Shown: positions 32,355-41,438, counted from the stretch's first letter. The stretch: DNA of 64,000 nt from Chthonomonas sp. (GCA_016788585.1 JAEURP010000011.1:62001-126000), one strand, 5' to 3'. Numbers and translations: made by a program. Notes: generated by a model not told the origin, from the letters alone.

Positions 32355-34535
32355 CTAGCCGTCCCCGGGGCCATCGGGCAACTCAGGATTACCATCGGGC
32401 AAAGTTGGTGTTTCCGCAGGCGGCGGAGCGTCGCCACCGGTCGTTCCACCCTCAGGTGGCGCTGGCGTTTCGTTGGGTTGTTGATCGACACTGGGGACAG
32501 CAGGCTCTTCTGCCTTTTCTTCTGGCTTGTCACCACCAACATGCCCCATTTCTCGCGCAATCCTCGCGCTGGTTTCACCGTCATCGGTAACGTAAGCCTC
32601 TCGCTCCTTTTCGCGATCAAGAGGATCAGCCTTAACCTCGGGCTCCCCGAAGAGCTCCTGACACTTTTTCATGACGTCGCGCCACATGAGGATCGGCACT
32701 TTTCCGCCCATCACATAGTTCGACATTGGCTTATAAAGCCATTGCCGTTTCGTTCGATCGAATTGCTCATTGGCAACCCAAGAAACGGCCAAATAGTTAT
32801 CCGTATAGCCGACGAACCAAGCATCACGATTATCGTTGGTCGTTCCCGTCTTTCCTCGGGCCCGCTTAACCGAGCCGGCATAGCTTCCTGTTCCTCCCTG
32901 GACTACCTTTCGTAGGCAGTAATCCATATCTTCGGCAGAAGATGTGCTTAGAACCGCTCTAGATATCTGAGGTTCAAACTTGCGAACAACATTCCCATTG
33001 CTATCGAGAATTGCCCGAACTCCAAATGGCTTGACTCGGCTGCCTTCATGTTGAAACACGGAGTACGCTTGAGCTAACTCGATTGGACGAACCGCGACCG
33101 AGCCAAGGACCAACGAAGGGACCGCAACCATCGAGGTCGTCAACCCATAAACGCGTCGAGAGTAGCCTTCAACGAAGACGCGTGGGTTCACCATGATCAT
33201 GGCACGAACGGCCGGTGGATTCATTGAATGTTGAATGGCAGAAGAAACACTGACCGAGCCAGCAGATTTTCGCCCTTCAACAACCCATGTGCCATTGCCA
33301 TCTCGGTCACGATACGTATCGGCTCGAATGCCATCGTTAGGGGTCAGCACGCCTTGTTCGAAAGCTGCAGCGTAAACCAGCGGCTTCATTGCAGATCCCG
33401 GCTGACGCTTACCTTGGGTCACCGCGTTAAATTTGTTCTTGGCGTAATCTACACCGCCGATCATGCAGAGAATCTCACCAGAACGATTCATCAGCATGAA
33501 TGCGTTTGTGGTCACGCCCGACCGTTTGTAGCTTTCGACAAGGCGCTTGGCACGGTCTTCGGCATAGCTTTGAAGCCGAGAATCTAGTGAAGTCTGTATC
33601 GTGTATCCGCCCGAAGCGACATCGACGCCGAGTTCCAGTCGAACTTGATCAAGTACGTAACGAACGAAGTGCGGCGCCATTTTGATCGTCGCTTGCAACC
33701 GCTTTTCGTCTGTCTCCAATTTAGGCTTGTCAGCAATTGCTTCGTCATACTCAGCTTTGGTGATCATCTTTTCCTCAAGCATCACCGCTAACACAGCGTC
33801 GCGATTTTCGATTGCTTTATCGAGATTGGCAAAAGGATTTTCGCTACTGGGGCGCCGAACACAGCGAGAGAGCATGGCGGCTTCACTCACCGTCAGTTCA
33901 TCGAGGTCTTTACCGAAGTAGACATCGGCGGCCGCAGCAATCCCATAAGCTCCAGAGCCGTAAAAGACCTGGTTGAGATAGAGCTCCAGAATTTGACTCT
34001 TGGTCAGCTTCCGCTCTATCTGAAGGGCGATTGCGGCGTCTTCCAGCTTGCGCTTAAAGCTCTGCTCGGAGCTGGTGTAAAGCCGTTTCGCCAACTGCAT
34101 GGTTAGCGTACTCGCGCCACCAGCCACTCGCTGCTCCTTTACATTCGTAAAAACCTGACGAAGGATGGCCCACGGGTCTATGCCGTCGTGCTCATAGAAC
34201 CGCTTGTCCTCGGCCGCCAAGGTTGCCTTCTGAACGACTTCGGGAACGTCGGCAATTTCGATCGGAATCCGGTACTCGGTTGCACTCTCGTACATCAGCT
34301 TGTTATCAGCGCTGTACATGCGAGTAGGCCCGATTCTAACCTTGGCCATTTTGGCGTCGAGGGTTGGAATCTGATCACTTGCCTCGTTGAGCATCATCGC
34401 GAAGAGGGTGCCCACCACCAGTACCCCAGCGGCAAGAAGGATGAAGAGTATCGAGAAGACAACTCGAACCTTCTTCCAAGCTGTGGAAGGGCGTCGTGTT
34501 GCGGAGTTTCTCCGGGTTTTCGCGCGAGTCGCCAC
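32355..34535 (-). CDS. bifunctional penicillin-binding protein 1A family
   Basis: 726 residues. Class A PBP: basic cytoplasmic start, membrane helix (about 24-48), GT51 transglycosylase domain (Glu109 in AAEDKRFYEHDGID, then GGASTLTMQLAK, RKLTKSQILELYLNQVFYG), and a transpeptidase domain with SxxK at Ser381 (QPGSAMKPL), SxN in QHSMNPPA and KTG in ARGKTGTTND. The C-terminal 100 residues are a Pro/Glu/Thr-rich low-complexity tail. It synthesises and cross-links glycan strands. It follows the MucB-like gene by 60 bp and precedes mrdA by 2 bp. Confidence 0.94.
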   Translation of the reverse strand: MATRAKTRRNSATRRPSTAWKKVRVVFSILFILLAAGVLVVGTLFAMMLNEASDQIPTLDAKMAKVRIGPTRMYSADNKLMYESATEYRIPIEIADVPEVVQKATLAAEDKRFYEHDGIDPWAILRQVFTNVKEQRVAGGASTLTMQLAKRLYTSSEQSFKRKLEDAAIALQIERKLTKSQILELYLNQVFYGSGAYGIAAAADVYFGKDLDELTVSEAAMLSRCVRRPSSENPFANLDKAIENRDAVLAVMLEEKMITKAEYDEAIADKPKLETDEKRLQATIKMAPHFVRYVLDQVRLELGVDVASGGYTIQTSLDSRLQSYAEDRAKRLVESYKRSGVTTNAFMLMNRSGEILCMIGGVDYAKNKFNAVTQGKRQPGSAMKPLVYAAAFEQGVLTPNDGIRADTYRDRDGNGTWVVEGRKSAGSVSVSSAIQHSMNPPAVRAMIMVNPRVFVEGYSRRVYGLTTSMVAVPSLVLGSVAVRPIELAQAYSVFQHEGSRVKPFGVRAILDSNGNVVRKFEPQISRAVLSTSSAEDMDYCLRKVVQGGTGSYAGSVKRARGKTGTTNDNRDAWFVGYTDNYLAVSWVANEQFDRTKRQWLYKPMSNYVMGGKVPILMWRDVMKKCQELFGEPEVKADPLDREKEREAYVTDDGETSARIAREMGHVGGDKPEEKAEEPAVPSVDQQPNETPAPPEGGTTGGDAPPPAETPTLPDGNPELPDGPGDG

Positions 34536-34595
34536 GTGTGTGTTCAGTATAACCGACGAGTTGCGCCGGCCCGTTCCGAACTATGGACGTCTGGC

Positions 34596-35588
34596 CTAGT
34601 TGACTTGATCTGCCAATTTCTGTAAGTCAGCCTGAGGAACATTGCCGATAAGTACGACGGTTAGGTCGCCAATAGTCCTAGCGATCGACGCGAGCGCCGG
34701 GCCCTGCCGCCCACTGATCCTTCTCGCATCGACAGAAGACCGCGTAATGAAAACAGAGACTCTCTTGCCTTGGCGGCTGAAATAGCTTTGGCTCAATGCG
34801 CGCTTGCCTTCGCCGAGCGGCACGACATTAACAGCTTCAAGGATAAACCCGCTCGATTCTTGCAGGCGCAACGGACGCACGCCTACCGAACCCGCTAATC
34901 GCCTCAACATCTCGTCGATCGTGACGACACGCGCCCCTTTTCGAGTGATCTTGAAGTCACTCTCATCAAATTTTGGATTGAGGTCGACACGAATAAACTC
35001 CATCGAACCGACCAGGCGACCAGACGCATCGAAAAGCTCCCGCTTGAGGACCATTGCCGTATCTGGATCAACCCAAAGTTTGCCAATGGCATTGCCATTG
35101 GAATCGGAAAAGGTTAGCAAGTTAGTTTGTTGCCCGGCCACCGCGCCGCCTGAGCTTTCCTTGATCTGGGTACCCCGACCGCCACGCAACATCTCACCAA
35201 GGCGCATTAATGGTTCATCCATCATGGCTGGCCGAACTTGAATCTCATTCGAACTTGGGAAAAAATGGGAGCGGACGCCATTGGCAATCACAATAACCTG
35301 CCCGGCATCGACCGATCCTGGTTCAAACTCAACTCTATAGCGAGAACCGTCCTGCCAAACCCGCTCGACATTCGTCCGTGCTTGCGGCCCTAGTCTCATG
35401 ACCATTCTGCGAACACCTGTGAAGCGCAACTTGGCCTGGGCCCGAACGGCGCGCTCCAAAAGAGGGTTTCGTTGGCCCGACATTCCATGAGCCCCTCCGG
35501 GCCCTCGGGGCGGATTGCCTGGTCCCCTCTGGGCGTAGGCGGTCCCCATGAGGACCACAAGAATCAAAGTAGAACTGAACCGCCTCAA
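34596..35588 (-). CDS. MucB/RseB-like periplasmic regulator of ECF sigma factor (TTG start)
   Basis: 330 residues. Start chosen at TTG 35588: TAGGAG precedes it and it overlaps the anti-sigma stop as TTGA, giving a clean signal peptide (RRFSSTLILVVLMGTAYA); an in-frame ATG at 35615 is an alternative. The mature part has a lipid-carrier-like beta half (RTNVERVWQDGSRYRVEFEPG, GKLWVDPDTAMVLKRELFDASGRLVGSMEF) and a C-terminal part (SYFSRQGKRVSVFITRSSV), matching the layout of RseB/MucB proteins that protect the anti-sigma factor from site-1 cleavage. The family call rests on this layout and the gene order. Confidence 0.72.
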   Translation of the reverse strand: MRRFSSTLILVVLMGTAYAQRGPGNPPRGPGGAHGMSGQRNPLLERAVRAQAKLRFTGVRRMVMRLGPQARTNVERVWQDGSRYRVEFEPGSVDAGQVIVIANGVRSHFFPSSNEIQVRPAMMDEPLMRLGEMLRGGRGTQIKESSGGAVAGQQTNLLTFSDSNGNAIGKLWVDPDTAMVLKRELFDASGRLVGSMEFIRVDLNPKFDESDFKITRKGARVVTIDEMLRRLAGSVGVRPLRLQESSGFILEAVNVVPLGEGKRALSQSYFSRQGKRVSVFITRSSVDARRISGRQGPALASIARTIGDLTVVLIGNVPQADLQKLADQVN

Positions 35589-36052
35589 AACGCTCCTAAA
35601 TCGGCCTCCGTCCATTGATGCGTAGTTCCTTCGCTTGAGGTCTCGAGCGGCTCAGAGCCGTCGCCGGCACCCGTACTCAAAGCAAAAACGTTCATTCGGT
35701 GAGCATCAAGCATAATCTGCTCTGCACTAGCCCTTGAAGCTAGCGAAGAGCTAGGCATGCTAGTGGGGGCCGGCTTTGCAAAAAAGAACACTGAAGCCGC
35801 AACAGCTACCGCGGTTCCAAATCCTGTCACTCCCCAAACTCGGGCCTTCACTCGCTTGGGTGCGTGCATCGACAGCAAACGTTCATTAAGCCCCGATCGC
35901 CATGCCATGCTCGGCTCGGAATCTTCAAGACCGCGAAGAGTCACCCCAACACCATCGGAAGCTGAAAGCATCTGATCAAGTTCATGAGACTCTGCCATCT
36001 GCAGCGACTCTTCTTGAACAAGTTTCTTCGTAATCTCAGGATTCAGCTTCAT
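35585..36052 (-). CDS. membrane anti-sigma factor
   Basis: 155 residues. An N-terminal cytoplasmic part (about 1-75) reads like an anti-sigma domain (EESLQMAESHELDQMLSASDGV), one membrane helix follows (about 76-92, VTGFGTAVAVAASVFFF), then a periplasmic Ser/Thr-rich tail. No zinc-binding HxxxCxxC is present, so it is a non-ZAS type. It starts inside the sigma gene end (4 bp ATGA overlap) and overlaps the MucB-like start. Role inferred from position and topology. Confidence 0.75.
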   Translation of the reverse strand: MKLNPEITKKLVQEESLQMAESHELDQMLSASDGVGVTLRGLEDSEPSMAWRSGLNERLLSMHAPKRVKARVWGVTGFGTAVAVAASVFFFAKPAPTSMPSSSLASRASAEQIMLDAHRMNVFALSTGAGDGSEPLETSSEGTTHQWTEADLGAF

Positions 36053-36654
36053 CGTCGATAACTCTCCACGGCTTTTTGGACATGACTTCGGGCCAAAAAA
36101 AGCCGGCTCTTGATCGTCCCAACCGGAACGTTAAGCATGCCCGCGAGTTCCTCATAACCTAGTTCTTCCCTATCGTGTAGCAGAAGTACGGTTCTAAGCT
36201 TCTCACTCATTGTAAGAATCGCATTCTCAATGACATCTCGCAATTCATCACCCAAAACAATCGCCTCAGGGTCCCAGCGCACATCGCTGACATCGATCGA
36301 GTCCTCATTCTCTGTCATGCTGAACTCGGGTGCGATGCGTTGCTTCTTGCGTGCGTGGTCCACGCACAGGTTGTAGGCAATGCGGAAGAGCCAAGTTCTA
36401 AGGCTCGATCGTCCATCAAACCGGCTCATGTTTTGGTAAGCCCGAATGAAGACCTCTTGGGCGATATCTTCTGCTTCTTCTCCAGAGGCAACCATCCGTC
36501 TAACAAAGCCAGTTACTCTCGATTGATAAGCATCGACGATTTTGCCGAAGGCTTCAAAGTTTTGCCTTCGGCACTGCTCAACCAGAGCTTGCTCGGCGGA
36601 TGCATCGAGTCGTTCTTGGTTCGCCAATCGTTTGACTCCGAAAATCGCGGACAT
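36049..36654 (-). CDS. ECF RNA polymerase sigma factor (SigE/RpoE-like)
   Basis: 201 residues from the ATG at 36654; an in-frame TTG at 36708 would add 18. Region 2 (about 25-95) has AYQSRVTGFVRRMV, EEAEDIAQEVFIRAYQNMSRFDGRSSLRTWLFRIAYN, and region 4 (about 145-195) LRTVLLLHDREELGYEELAGMLNVPVGTIKSRLFLAR. This is an extracytoplasmic-function sigma factor of the RpoE type. It heads sigma - anti-sigma - MucB-like - PBP1A - PBP2 and is probably released when the envelope is stressed. Confidence 0.93.
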   Translation of the reverse strand: MSAIFGVKRLANQERLDASAEQALVEQCRRQNFEAFGKIVDAYQSRVTGFVRRMVASGEEAEDIAQEVFIRAYQNMSRFDGRSSLRTWLFRIAYNLCVDHARKKQRIAPEFSMTENEDSIDVSDVRWDPEAIVLGDELRDVIENAILTMSEKLRTVLLLHDREELGYEELAGMLNVPVGTIKSRLFLARSHVQKAVESYRR

Positions 36655-36664
36655 TCTATGGAGA

Positions 36665-36691
36665 TTAAACGCAGGGCATGAGCACAAGTTC
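36665..36691 (-). promoter_or_regulatory. candidate ECF-type autoregulated promoter
   Basis: Upstream of the sigma gene the minus strand reads GAACTT-N15-GTTTAA, near the ECF pattern GGAACTT-N15-17-GTCTAA. The -10 would end 10 bases before the ATG, so the transcript would be nearly leaderless; this lowers confidence. Confidence 0.28.
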
Positions 36692-36759
36692 ACTTCTTCT
36701 TGTGCCAATTGACCAGTAATGCCACCTGTTCTTGAATGGTCGCGAGACCCAATTGCAGA

Positions 36760-37278
36760 TTAGAATCGAAATCCGGCGTAGATTCCCCAACCGTTGAACC
36801 GCTGCTGAGAGGAACCAATCCATTTCAACTCGGCAAACATAGGCATGGCGTTCATGGCGAATTTGTAGCCAAGACCCAATTGATATGCTGGGCGAATCCG
36901 GTTCTCGTTCTCGTTTTCGTCGTTTCGCAGCTTCGTAAACCCGGCGCCAGCGCCGAGGAAATAGTACATTTGGCCCGATTCGGAAACGTAGTTCAGCAAA
37001 ATTGGGGTGTTGCGGAATGTGCCCTTCTGAAGAAAGTCCAGGGAAAGCGAGATGCTGTTCTCAGAACCGTCTGTGTTAGAGCCAAGACGCTTGATGCGAT
37101 AGTCGATGCCAAATGTCGTCCACTGCTTGCCAGCCAGAGACTTAGTTGCGCTATCAACTGGAAAGAAGAGGCCGATTCGAATTGCGGCACCCATTGTGGT
37201 CATTTCTTGCCCGTGAGCCCAAGCTGCTGGCAATAGTGTTGCACCCAAGGCCAATGTCAATATGGTCGCGTTCTTCAT
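36760..37278 (-). CDS. outer-membrane beta-barrel-like exported protein
   Basis: 172 residues from the ATG at 37278, which has GATGAGG before it. A signal peptide (KNATILTLALGATLLPAAWA) is followed by about eight amphipathic strands (GAAIRIGLFFPV, WTTFGIDYRIKRLG, NSISLSLDFLQKG, PILLNYVSESGQMYYFLGAGAGFTKL) and a terminal aromatic residue (YAGFRF), which is typical of outer-membrane beta-barrels. No enzyme motif. The start lies 17 bp inside the aat end only if the upstream ATGs are used. Confidence 0.75.
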   Translation of the reverse strand: MKNATILTLALGATLLPAAWAHGQEMTTMGAAIRIGLFFPVDSATKSLAGKQWTTFGIDYRIKRLGSNTDGSENSISLSLDFLQKGTFRNTPILLNYVSESGQMYYFLGAGAGFTKLRNDENENENRIRPAYQLGLGYKFAMNAMPMFAELKWIGSSQQRFNGWGIYAGFRF

Positions 37279-37294
37279 AAAGGTCCTCATCATG

Positions 37295-37918
37295 TTATCT
37301 CCAGACGACCGGCTTGTGCTCAATGCGCCTCAGATGCCGTAAAAATTCCTCCTGCGGAATCTCATAGGCTCCAAGGCTCTTCGTGTGCTCGTTCGCGAAC
37401 TGTGCATCAAACAGTTCGAATCCAAGGCTTCGACAGCGTTCGACCATATGATAAAGCGCAACTTTGCTGGCATTGGGAACTCGGTGAAACATAGATTCGG
37501 CAAAGAAACACCCTCCGATGGCCAACCCATAGACACCCCCAGCTAATTCTCCCTGCTTCCAAACTTCACACGAGTGGCCCCATCCTTCACGGTGGATTTG
37601 CGTCCAGACCCTGATTATCTCCTCATTAATCCAAACCTCTGTATCTCGTTGGCAACCTCGAATGACTGACTCAAAGTCTCGGTCGAAGGATATCTGGAAG
37701 TTCGGGTGGCTACCTTCCACTAGATCGTTACTCAAAAGAACGTCGGATTGCTTGAGAACTCTCAGTAGAGATCGACTAACTCGGATTCCCGTGATGGGCA
37801 TCAGGGCCCTCATATTCGTTGAGTAAAAACTCGTTGGACCATCCCTGCCATCACCCATTGCAAAGTAGCCCTGCCGGTAGGCTCGGGATACTAACCAAGG
37901 TGTGATCGGATCTTCCAC
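37295..37918 (-). CDS. aat: leucyl/phenylalanyl-tRNA-protein transferase
   Basis: About 207 residues from GTG at 37918; the open frame extends to 38038 with unrelated residues that run over the divergent gene start. Aat attaches Leu or Phe to N-terminal Arg/Lys of proteins for N-degron proteolysis. Family segments: ITPWLVSRAYRQGYFAMG, WINEEIIRVWTQIHREGWGHSCEVW, GELAGGVYGLAIGGCFFAESMFHRVPNASKVAL and FELFDAQFANEHTKSLGAYEIP. The start choice is uncertain. Confidence 0.9.
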   Translation of the reverse strand: MEDPITPWLVSRAYRQGYFAMGDGRDGPTSFYSTNMRALMPITGIRVSRSLLRVLKQSDVLLSNDLVEGSHPNFQISFDRDFESVIRGCQRDTEVWINEEIIRVWTQIHREGWGHSCEVWKQGELAGGVYGLAIGGCFFAESMFHRVPNASKVALYHMVERCRSLGFELFDAQFANEHTKSLGAYEIPQEEFLRHLRRIEHKPVVWR

Positions 37919-37942
37919 AGCAATGTCAGCTATTCTAACGCC

Positions 37943-38362
37943 ATGAGTGCCCCTGCCTTCTTCTTGCACTGCCTGGAATCCTCTGCCAAACAAGTCAACA
38001 GCGTCTTCAATGGAATCGCCGAAAGTCTTTGGGACCATCAGATCACGCCGGAAGCGATGTCACCGCGGCAAACCGCCATTCACTTGGCCCAATGCTACAC
38101 CGCATTTATTACCGAGGCCAATGGAGAGCCTTGGGACTGGTCCAAACCCTTTGACCTTGGCACCAGTGAACCCAGTGCCGTGCTAAGTCGAGTCAACACG
38201 CTGCGCGCGGAGGCCATCGACCTCGTAAGGTCAACCGAGATCGAAGAAGTCCTTACAAAAGCCGCGGACTTCATTCTGATGCATGATTGTTACCACGTTG
38301 GCCAGATGGCGCTCTTCCGAATGAGAACAGACCCAAACTGGGATCCCTACTCAATCTACTAA
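37943..38362 (+). CDS. DinB-like protein
   Basis: 139 residues. A four-helix DinB/YfiT-like fold (DUF664 group): MSPRQTAIHLAQCYTAF near the middle and HDCYHVGQMALFRM at the C-terminus, with the His residues typical of its metal site. Such proteins often act as bacillithiol- or mycothiol-dependent transferases; here the substrate is unknown. Divergent from aat; stop overlaps the GHL10 stop by 4 bp. Confidence 0.8.
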   Translation: MSAPAFFLHCLESSAKQVNSVFNGIAESLWDHQITPEAMSPRQTAIHLAQCYTAFITEANGEPWDWSKPFDLGTSEPSAVLSRVNTLRAEAIDLVRSTEIEEVLTKAADFILMHDCYHVGQMALFRMRTDPNWDPYSIY

Positions 38363-39945
38363 TTTGCGCGAAAATTCTGTCCGATGACCGTCGCATCGAG
38401 GACCCTGTTCGCGAGCGGACTGATGTTTCCGAGCCGGTCGACCGCTCCGACCCCATAGGCTCGAACGCTTGGTGACTTCGGTACCGAAAATGAAGTCGCT
38501 GTGCCAGCGACTAAGTACTGTTGCCACACCTGTCCGATCAGGACATTGACAGCCCACCAGTGAGCGGCCTCCGTTCCATTGGGTGTCCAGGAAATTGCAA
38601 AACTCCCGCCAGTAATCGAATGCGACACGCTTGGGCGAGAGGGCGGCACGTTGTCCTTCCAAGGTGACGTTGGGGGCAGTGCAGGCACGCTGTAAAGTGA
38701 CGACTTCAGAGAAGAGCGCAACCCATTAGTGTTATCGCGAATCCCCTTGACACTATAAAAGACATTTCCAGTAGCCCCAGGAGTCAGCCGGGTGAGTGAA
38801 ACTTGGTCGATGATTTCTTGAACAGGCCAAGTTCCCGAGAGCGTTTGGCTAGCATTATTCGATGGCCACAAGTGGCGATTCTGTGTGTTCTGGCTAGCCC
38901 ACCAACTCAGGAGCGACCCATATGGCTGCCCGGATGATGCAATCGTCCAATAAAGCTGCGGAGCGAGGTAATCGACCCAACCGTTGTTGAACCATAGCTT
39001 GGAGTCGGCGTAGATGGAGTCATAGGCGGACAGTCCTGTGACTCCGGGCGGATTTCCGGGCTTCCAAATACCAAATGGGCCGATGCCAAAGAGAACGTGC
39101 CCTTTACCCGGCTCAAGTTGAATCGAATTGTAAATGTCAAAGACGAAATCGTTAACGTTCTTTCGACGCCAGTTCGCAAGGCTCAAGCCGCCACCGTATA
39201 GAGCGTAGGTGTTCGTATCGGGAAAGCTCAGTCCGGTAACAGGATAGGGATAGAAGTAATCGTCGAAGACAATGCCGTCGACATCGTACCGACGAACGAT
39301 GTCCAGAATGACGTTTTTAACGTGGGTTCTCGATGCAGGATCGCCAGGATCGAGCAACCAGAGGCCGTCGTATTCTCTTACCGAGTTCGGAAAAGAACGA
39401 TAGGGGCTGGTTGGCGCAACATAGCTACTGCTAGAGGTTGTCGCGGTGTCATTCCAGCCGGTTCCCGGGGGAGGCGTGAATTGCGGAGCCGACACGTCGA
39501 CCCGGTAAGGGTTAATCCATGCGTGCAGTTGTATGCCACGGGCATGGGCGCCTGCGATCCACTCAGCAAGCGGGTCATAGCCGCCCGTGGTGGACAATCC
39601 CTCTCGCCCAGTCAAAAAGTATGCTCTCGGCTCTAGCGACGATGGATAAATCGCGTCCGCCTGCGCACGAACCTGCAGAAATGCCGCGTTCATCTTGGCG
39701 TCGGCCATCGCATTAAGGATGCTGTCCATCTGAGCTCGCTGCGCCGTTACATAGGAACTTCCAACCCCTCGTGAAGTGGGCCAGTCGATTTGCCACACGG
39801 TGGCGACCCAAGCCGCCCGCATTTCCCTCGGAAATGTGGGCACCACAAGCAAAGGCGTATTTACGAAAGCACCCTGGCCCATGGCTGCCGAGCTCGCAAG
39901 GATGGGTAATGCGCCAAGGCATCGTCGGAAAGTCACGGTGAACAT
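38359..39945 (-). CDS. exported DUF187/GHL10-family glycoside hydrolase-like protein
   Basis: 528 residues from the ATG at 39945, with a signal peptide (FRRCLGALPILASSAAMG). The TIM-barrel shows REMRAAWVATVWQIDWP, NAAFLQVRAQADAIYPS, QLHAWINPYRVD, DGIVFDDYFYPYP (the acid pair typical of this family), SPFGI-like GPFGIWKPGN and DYLAPQLYWTI. The C-terminal about 80 residues form a fibronectin-like beta domain. Substrate unknown; related enzymes act on alpha- or beta-linked polysaccharides. Paralogue of the next gene. Confidence 0.88.
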   Translation of the reverse strand: MFTVTFRRCLGALPILASSAAMGQGAFVNTPLLVVPTFPREMRAAWVATVWQIDWPTSRGVGSSYVTAQRAQMDSILNAMADAKMNAAFLQVRAQADAIYPSSLEPRAYFLTGREGLSTTGGYDPLAEWIAGAHARGIQLHAWINPYRVDVSAPQFTPPPGTGWNDTATTSSSSYVAPTSPYRSFPNSVREYDGLWLLDPGDPASRTHVKNVILDIVRRYDVDGIVFDDYFYPYPVTGLSFPDTNTYALYGGGLSLANWRRKNVNDFVFDIYNSIQLEPGKGHVLFGIGPFGIWKPGNPPGVTGLSAYDSIYADSKLWFNNGWVDYLAPQLYWTIASSGQPYGSLLSWWASQNTQNRHLWPSNNASQTLSGTWPVQEIIDQVSLTRLTPGATGNVFYSVKGIRDNTNGLRSSLKSSLYSVPALPPTSPWKDNVPPSRPSVSHSITGGSFAISWTPNGTEAAHWWAVNVLIGQVWQQYLVAGTATSFSVPKSPSVRAYGVGAVDRLGNISPLANRVLDATVIGQNFRAN

Positions 39946-39970
39946 GATACAAAACTCGGAGACGTACTGG

Positions 39971-41395
39971 TTACGGCAAAACTCTTGGGGCTGAAGCATT
40001 GCCCACTCGATCAATCAGACTGACGGCAAACGTGCCCGATCCCCGCATCACCACACTTTGGCCGACCGCCTCGACGACCTTAACTAGCTTCCACGTGCCG
40101 GCAACTTCTTGCTGTATGGCGAAGAAACGACCATCGCTAACGGCTGGCTTTTCGATGATCAGAATGCTGCCTTCTCTCTTAACCGTCGGTGTGGGTGGAG
40201 CCTTAGCATCAAGCCAAGGACTAGCGGGGACAAGCTTACGCTCTTGGTATGGCCCTTCCAGGAGTGCTGCGTTCAGGCCCTTCCAGTCATTCAGTAGAGC
40301 CTTCATGCTGAAGTGCACGGCGCCTCCAACTGCGGGATCATGGGTCAGTTGGATCTGCCTGACGACCTGTTTGGCATCCCAGTTCGGAGCATTCTCGCCA
40401 AGTCTGCTGGTGAAAAGGCCAGGCCACAGGTGGCGCTTCTTTGCGTTCGTCGATTTCCAGTAATCCAACAAAACCGGAAAGCTCTGCGGAGTCTGCTCTA
40501 TAGGCCAGTAGAGCTGCGGCGTGAAGTAGTCCAGCCATCCTTCCTGCCACCACTTTAAGGCATCTGCTGAGAGGTCCTCGTACTGATCGACTCCAGCGGT
40601 AATGCCTTGCGGAATGCCTGGACGATAGATGCCAAACGGGCTGATTCCGAATTTGACCCAGGACTTACGTTGTTTCAGGCCCTTGTAGACACGTTCAATG
40701 AAGTCGTCAACGTTCTTTCTTCGCCAATCGCTAAGCCCAAGCGTGCCTCCGCTCTGGCGGTAAGCAGAATAGGTCTTTGCGTCGGGAAAAGGAACGACCT
40801 TGCCAGATTCACGAACCGGGTAGGGATAGAAGTAATCGTCGATGTGGATACCATCGACATCGTATCGATCCACGACATCCATAAAAACATTGAAGCTACG
40901 ATCTTGTATTGCCTTGGCGCCGGGGTCCATCCAGCGGAAGCTTCCGTAGGTCGGGACAATGTCTTTGTGTGTATTGGCAATATGGTCCGTTGCGATGGGC
41001 CCCTTTTGGGCTGGATGAAACGCCCGATAGGGGTTGAACCAAACATGCAATTCGAGTCCACGCTTGTGTGCCTCTTTGATTGCAAATTCCAATGGATCAT
41101 AATCGGGGCCCTTTCCAGCCTCGCCTGACAAAAAATATGACCAAGGTTCCAGCTTGCTGCGGTAGAGAGCATCAGCGCTTGGTCGAATCTGAAAGATGAT
41201 CGCGTTCATGTTGAGCTTCTGAGCCCGATCAAGAATCTTCACCATCTCTAACTGTTGCTGGTCGCTACTCAGGCCAGGTTTTGTTGGCCAATCGATGTTG
41301 TCGACAGTCGCTACCCAAGCTGCACGGAACTCACGCTCGATTGGTGGTGGTGTAGCTTGAGCCATAAGGGTAGTCGCGATAATCGCTGAGAGCAT
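39971..41395 (-). CDS. exported DUF187/GHL10-family glycoside hydrolase-like protein
   Basis: 474 residues with a short signal peptide (LSAIIATTLMAQA). Same architecture as its neighbour: EFRAAWVATVDNIDWPTKPG, NAIIFQIRPSADALY, ELHVWFNPYRAF, DGIHIDDYFYPYP, FGISPFGIYRPG, DYFTPQLYWPI and a beta domain at the C-terminus ending SLIDRVGNASAP. The two genes are 25 bp apart in tandem, so a local duplication is likely. They are probably secreted enzymes acting on the same polymer. Confidence 0.88.
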   Translation of the reverse strand: MLSAIIATTLMAQATPPPIEREFRAAWVATVDNIDWPTKPGLSSDQQQLEMVKILDRAQKLNMNAIIFQIRPSADALYRSKLEPWSYFLSGEAGKGPDYDPLEFAIKEAHKRGLELHVWFNPYRAFHPAQKGPIATDHIANTHKDIVPTYGSFRWMDPGAKAIQDRSFNVFMDVVDRYDVDGIHIDDYFYPYPVRESGKVVPFPDAKTYSAYRQSGGTLGLSDWRRKNVDDFIERVYKGLKQRKSWVKFGISPFGIYRPGIPQGITAGVDQYEDLSADALKWWQEGWLDYFTPQLYWPIEQTPQSFPVLLDYWKSTNAKKRHLWPGLFTSRLGENAPNWDAKQVVRQIQLTHDPAVGGAVHFSMKALLNDWKGLNAALLEGPYQERKLVPASPWLDAKAPPTPTVKREGSILIIEKPAVSDGRFFAIQQEVAGTWKLVKVVEAVGQSVVMRGSGTFAVSLIDRVGNASAPRVLP

Positions 41396-41438
41396 GGTTC
41401 TACCTTAGCAGACGGTTAGTGGTTACCGCAAGCTTTGA

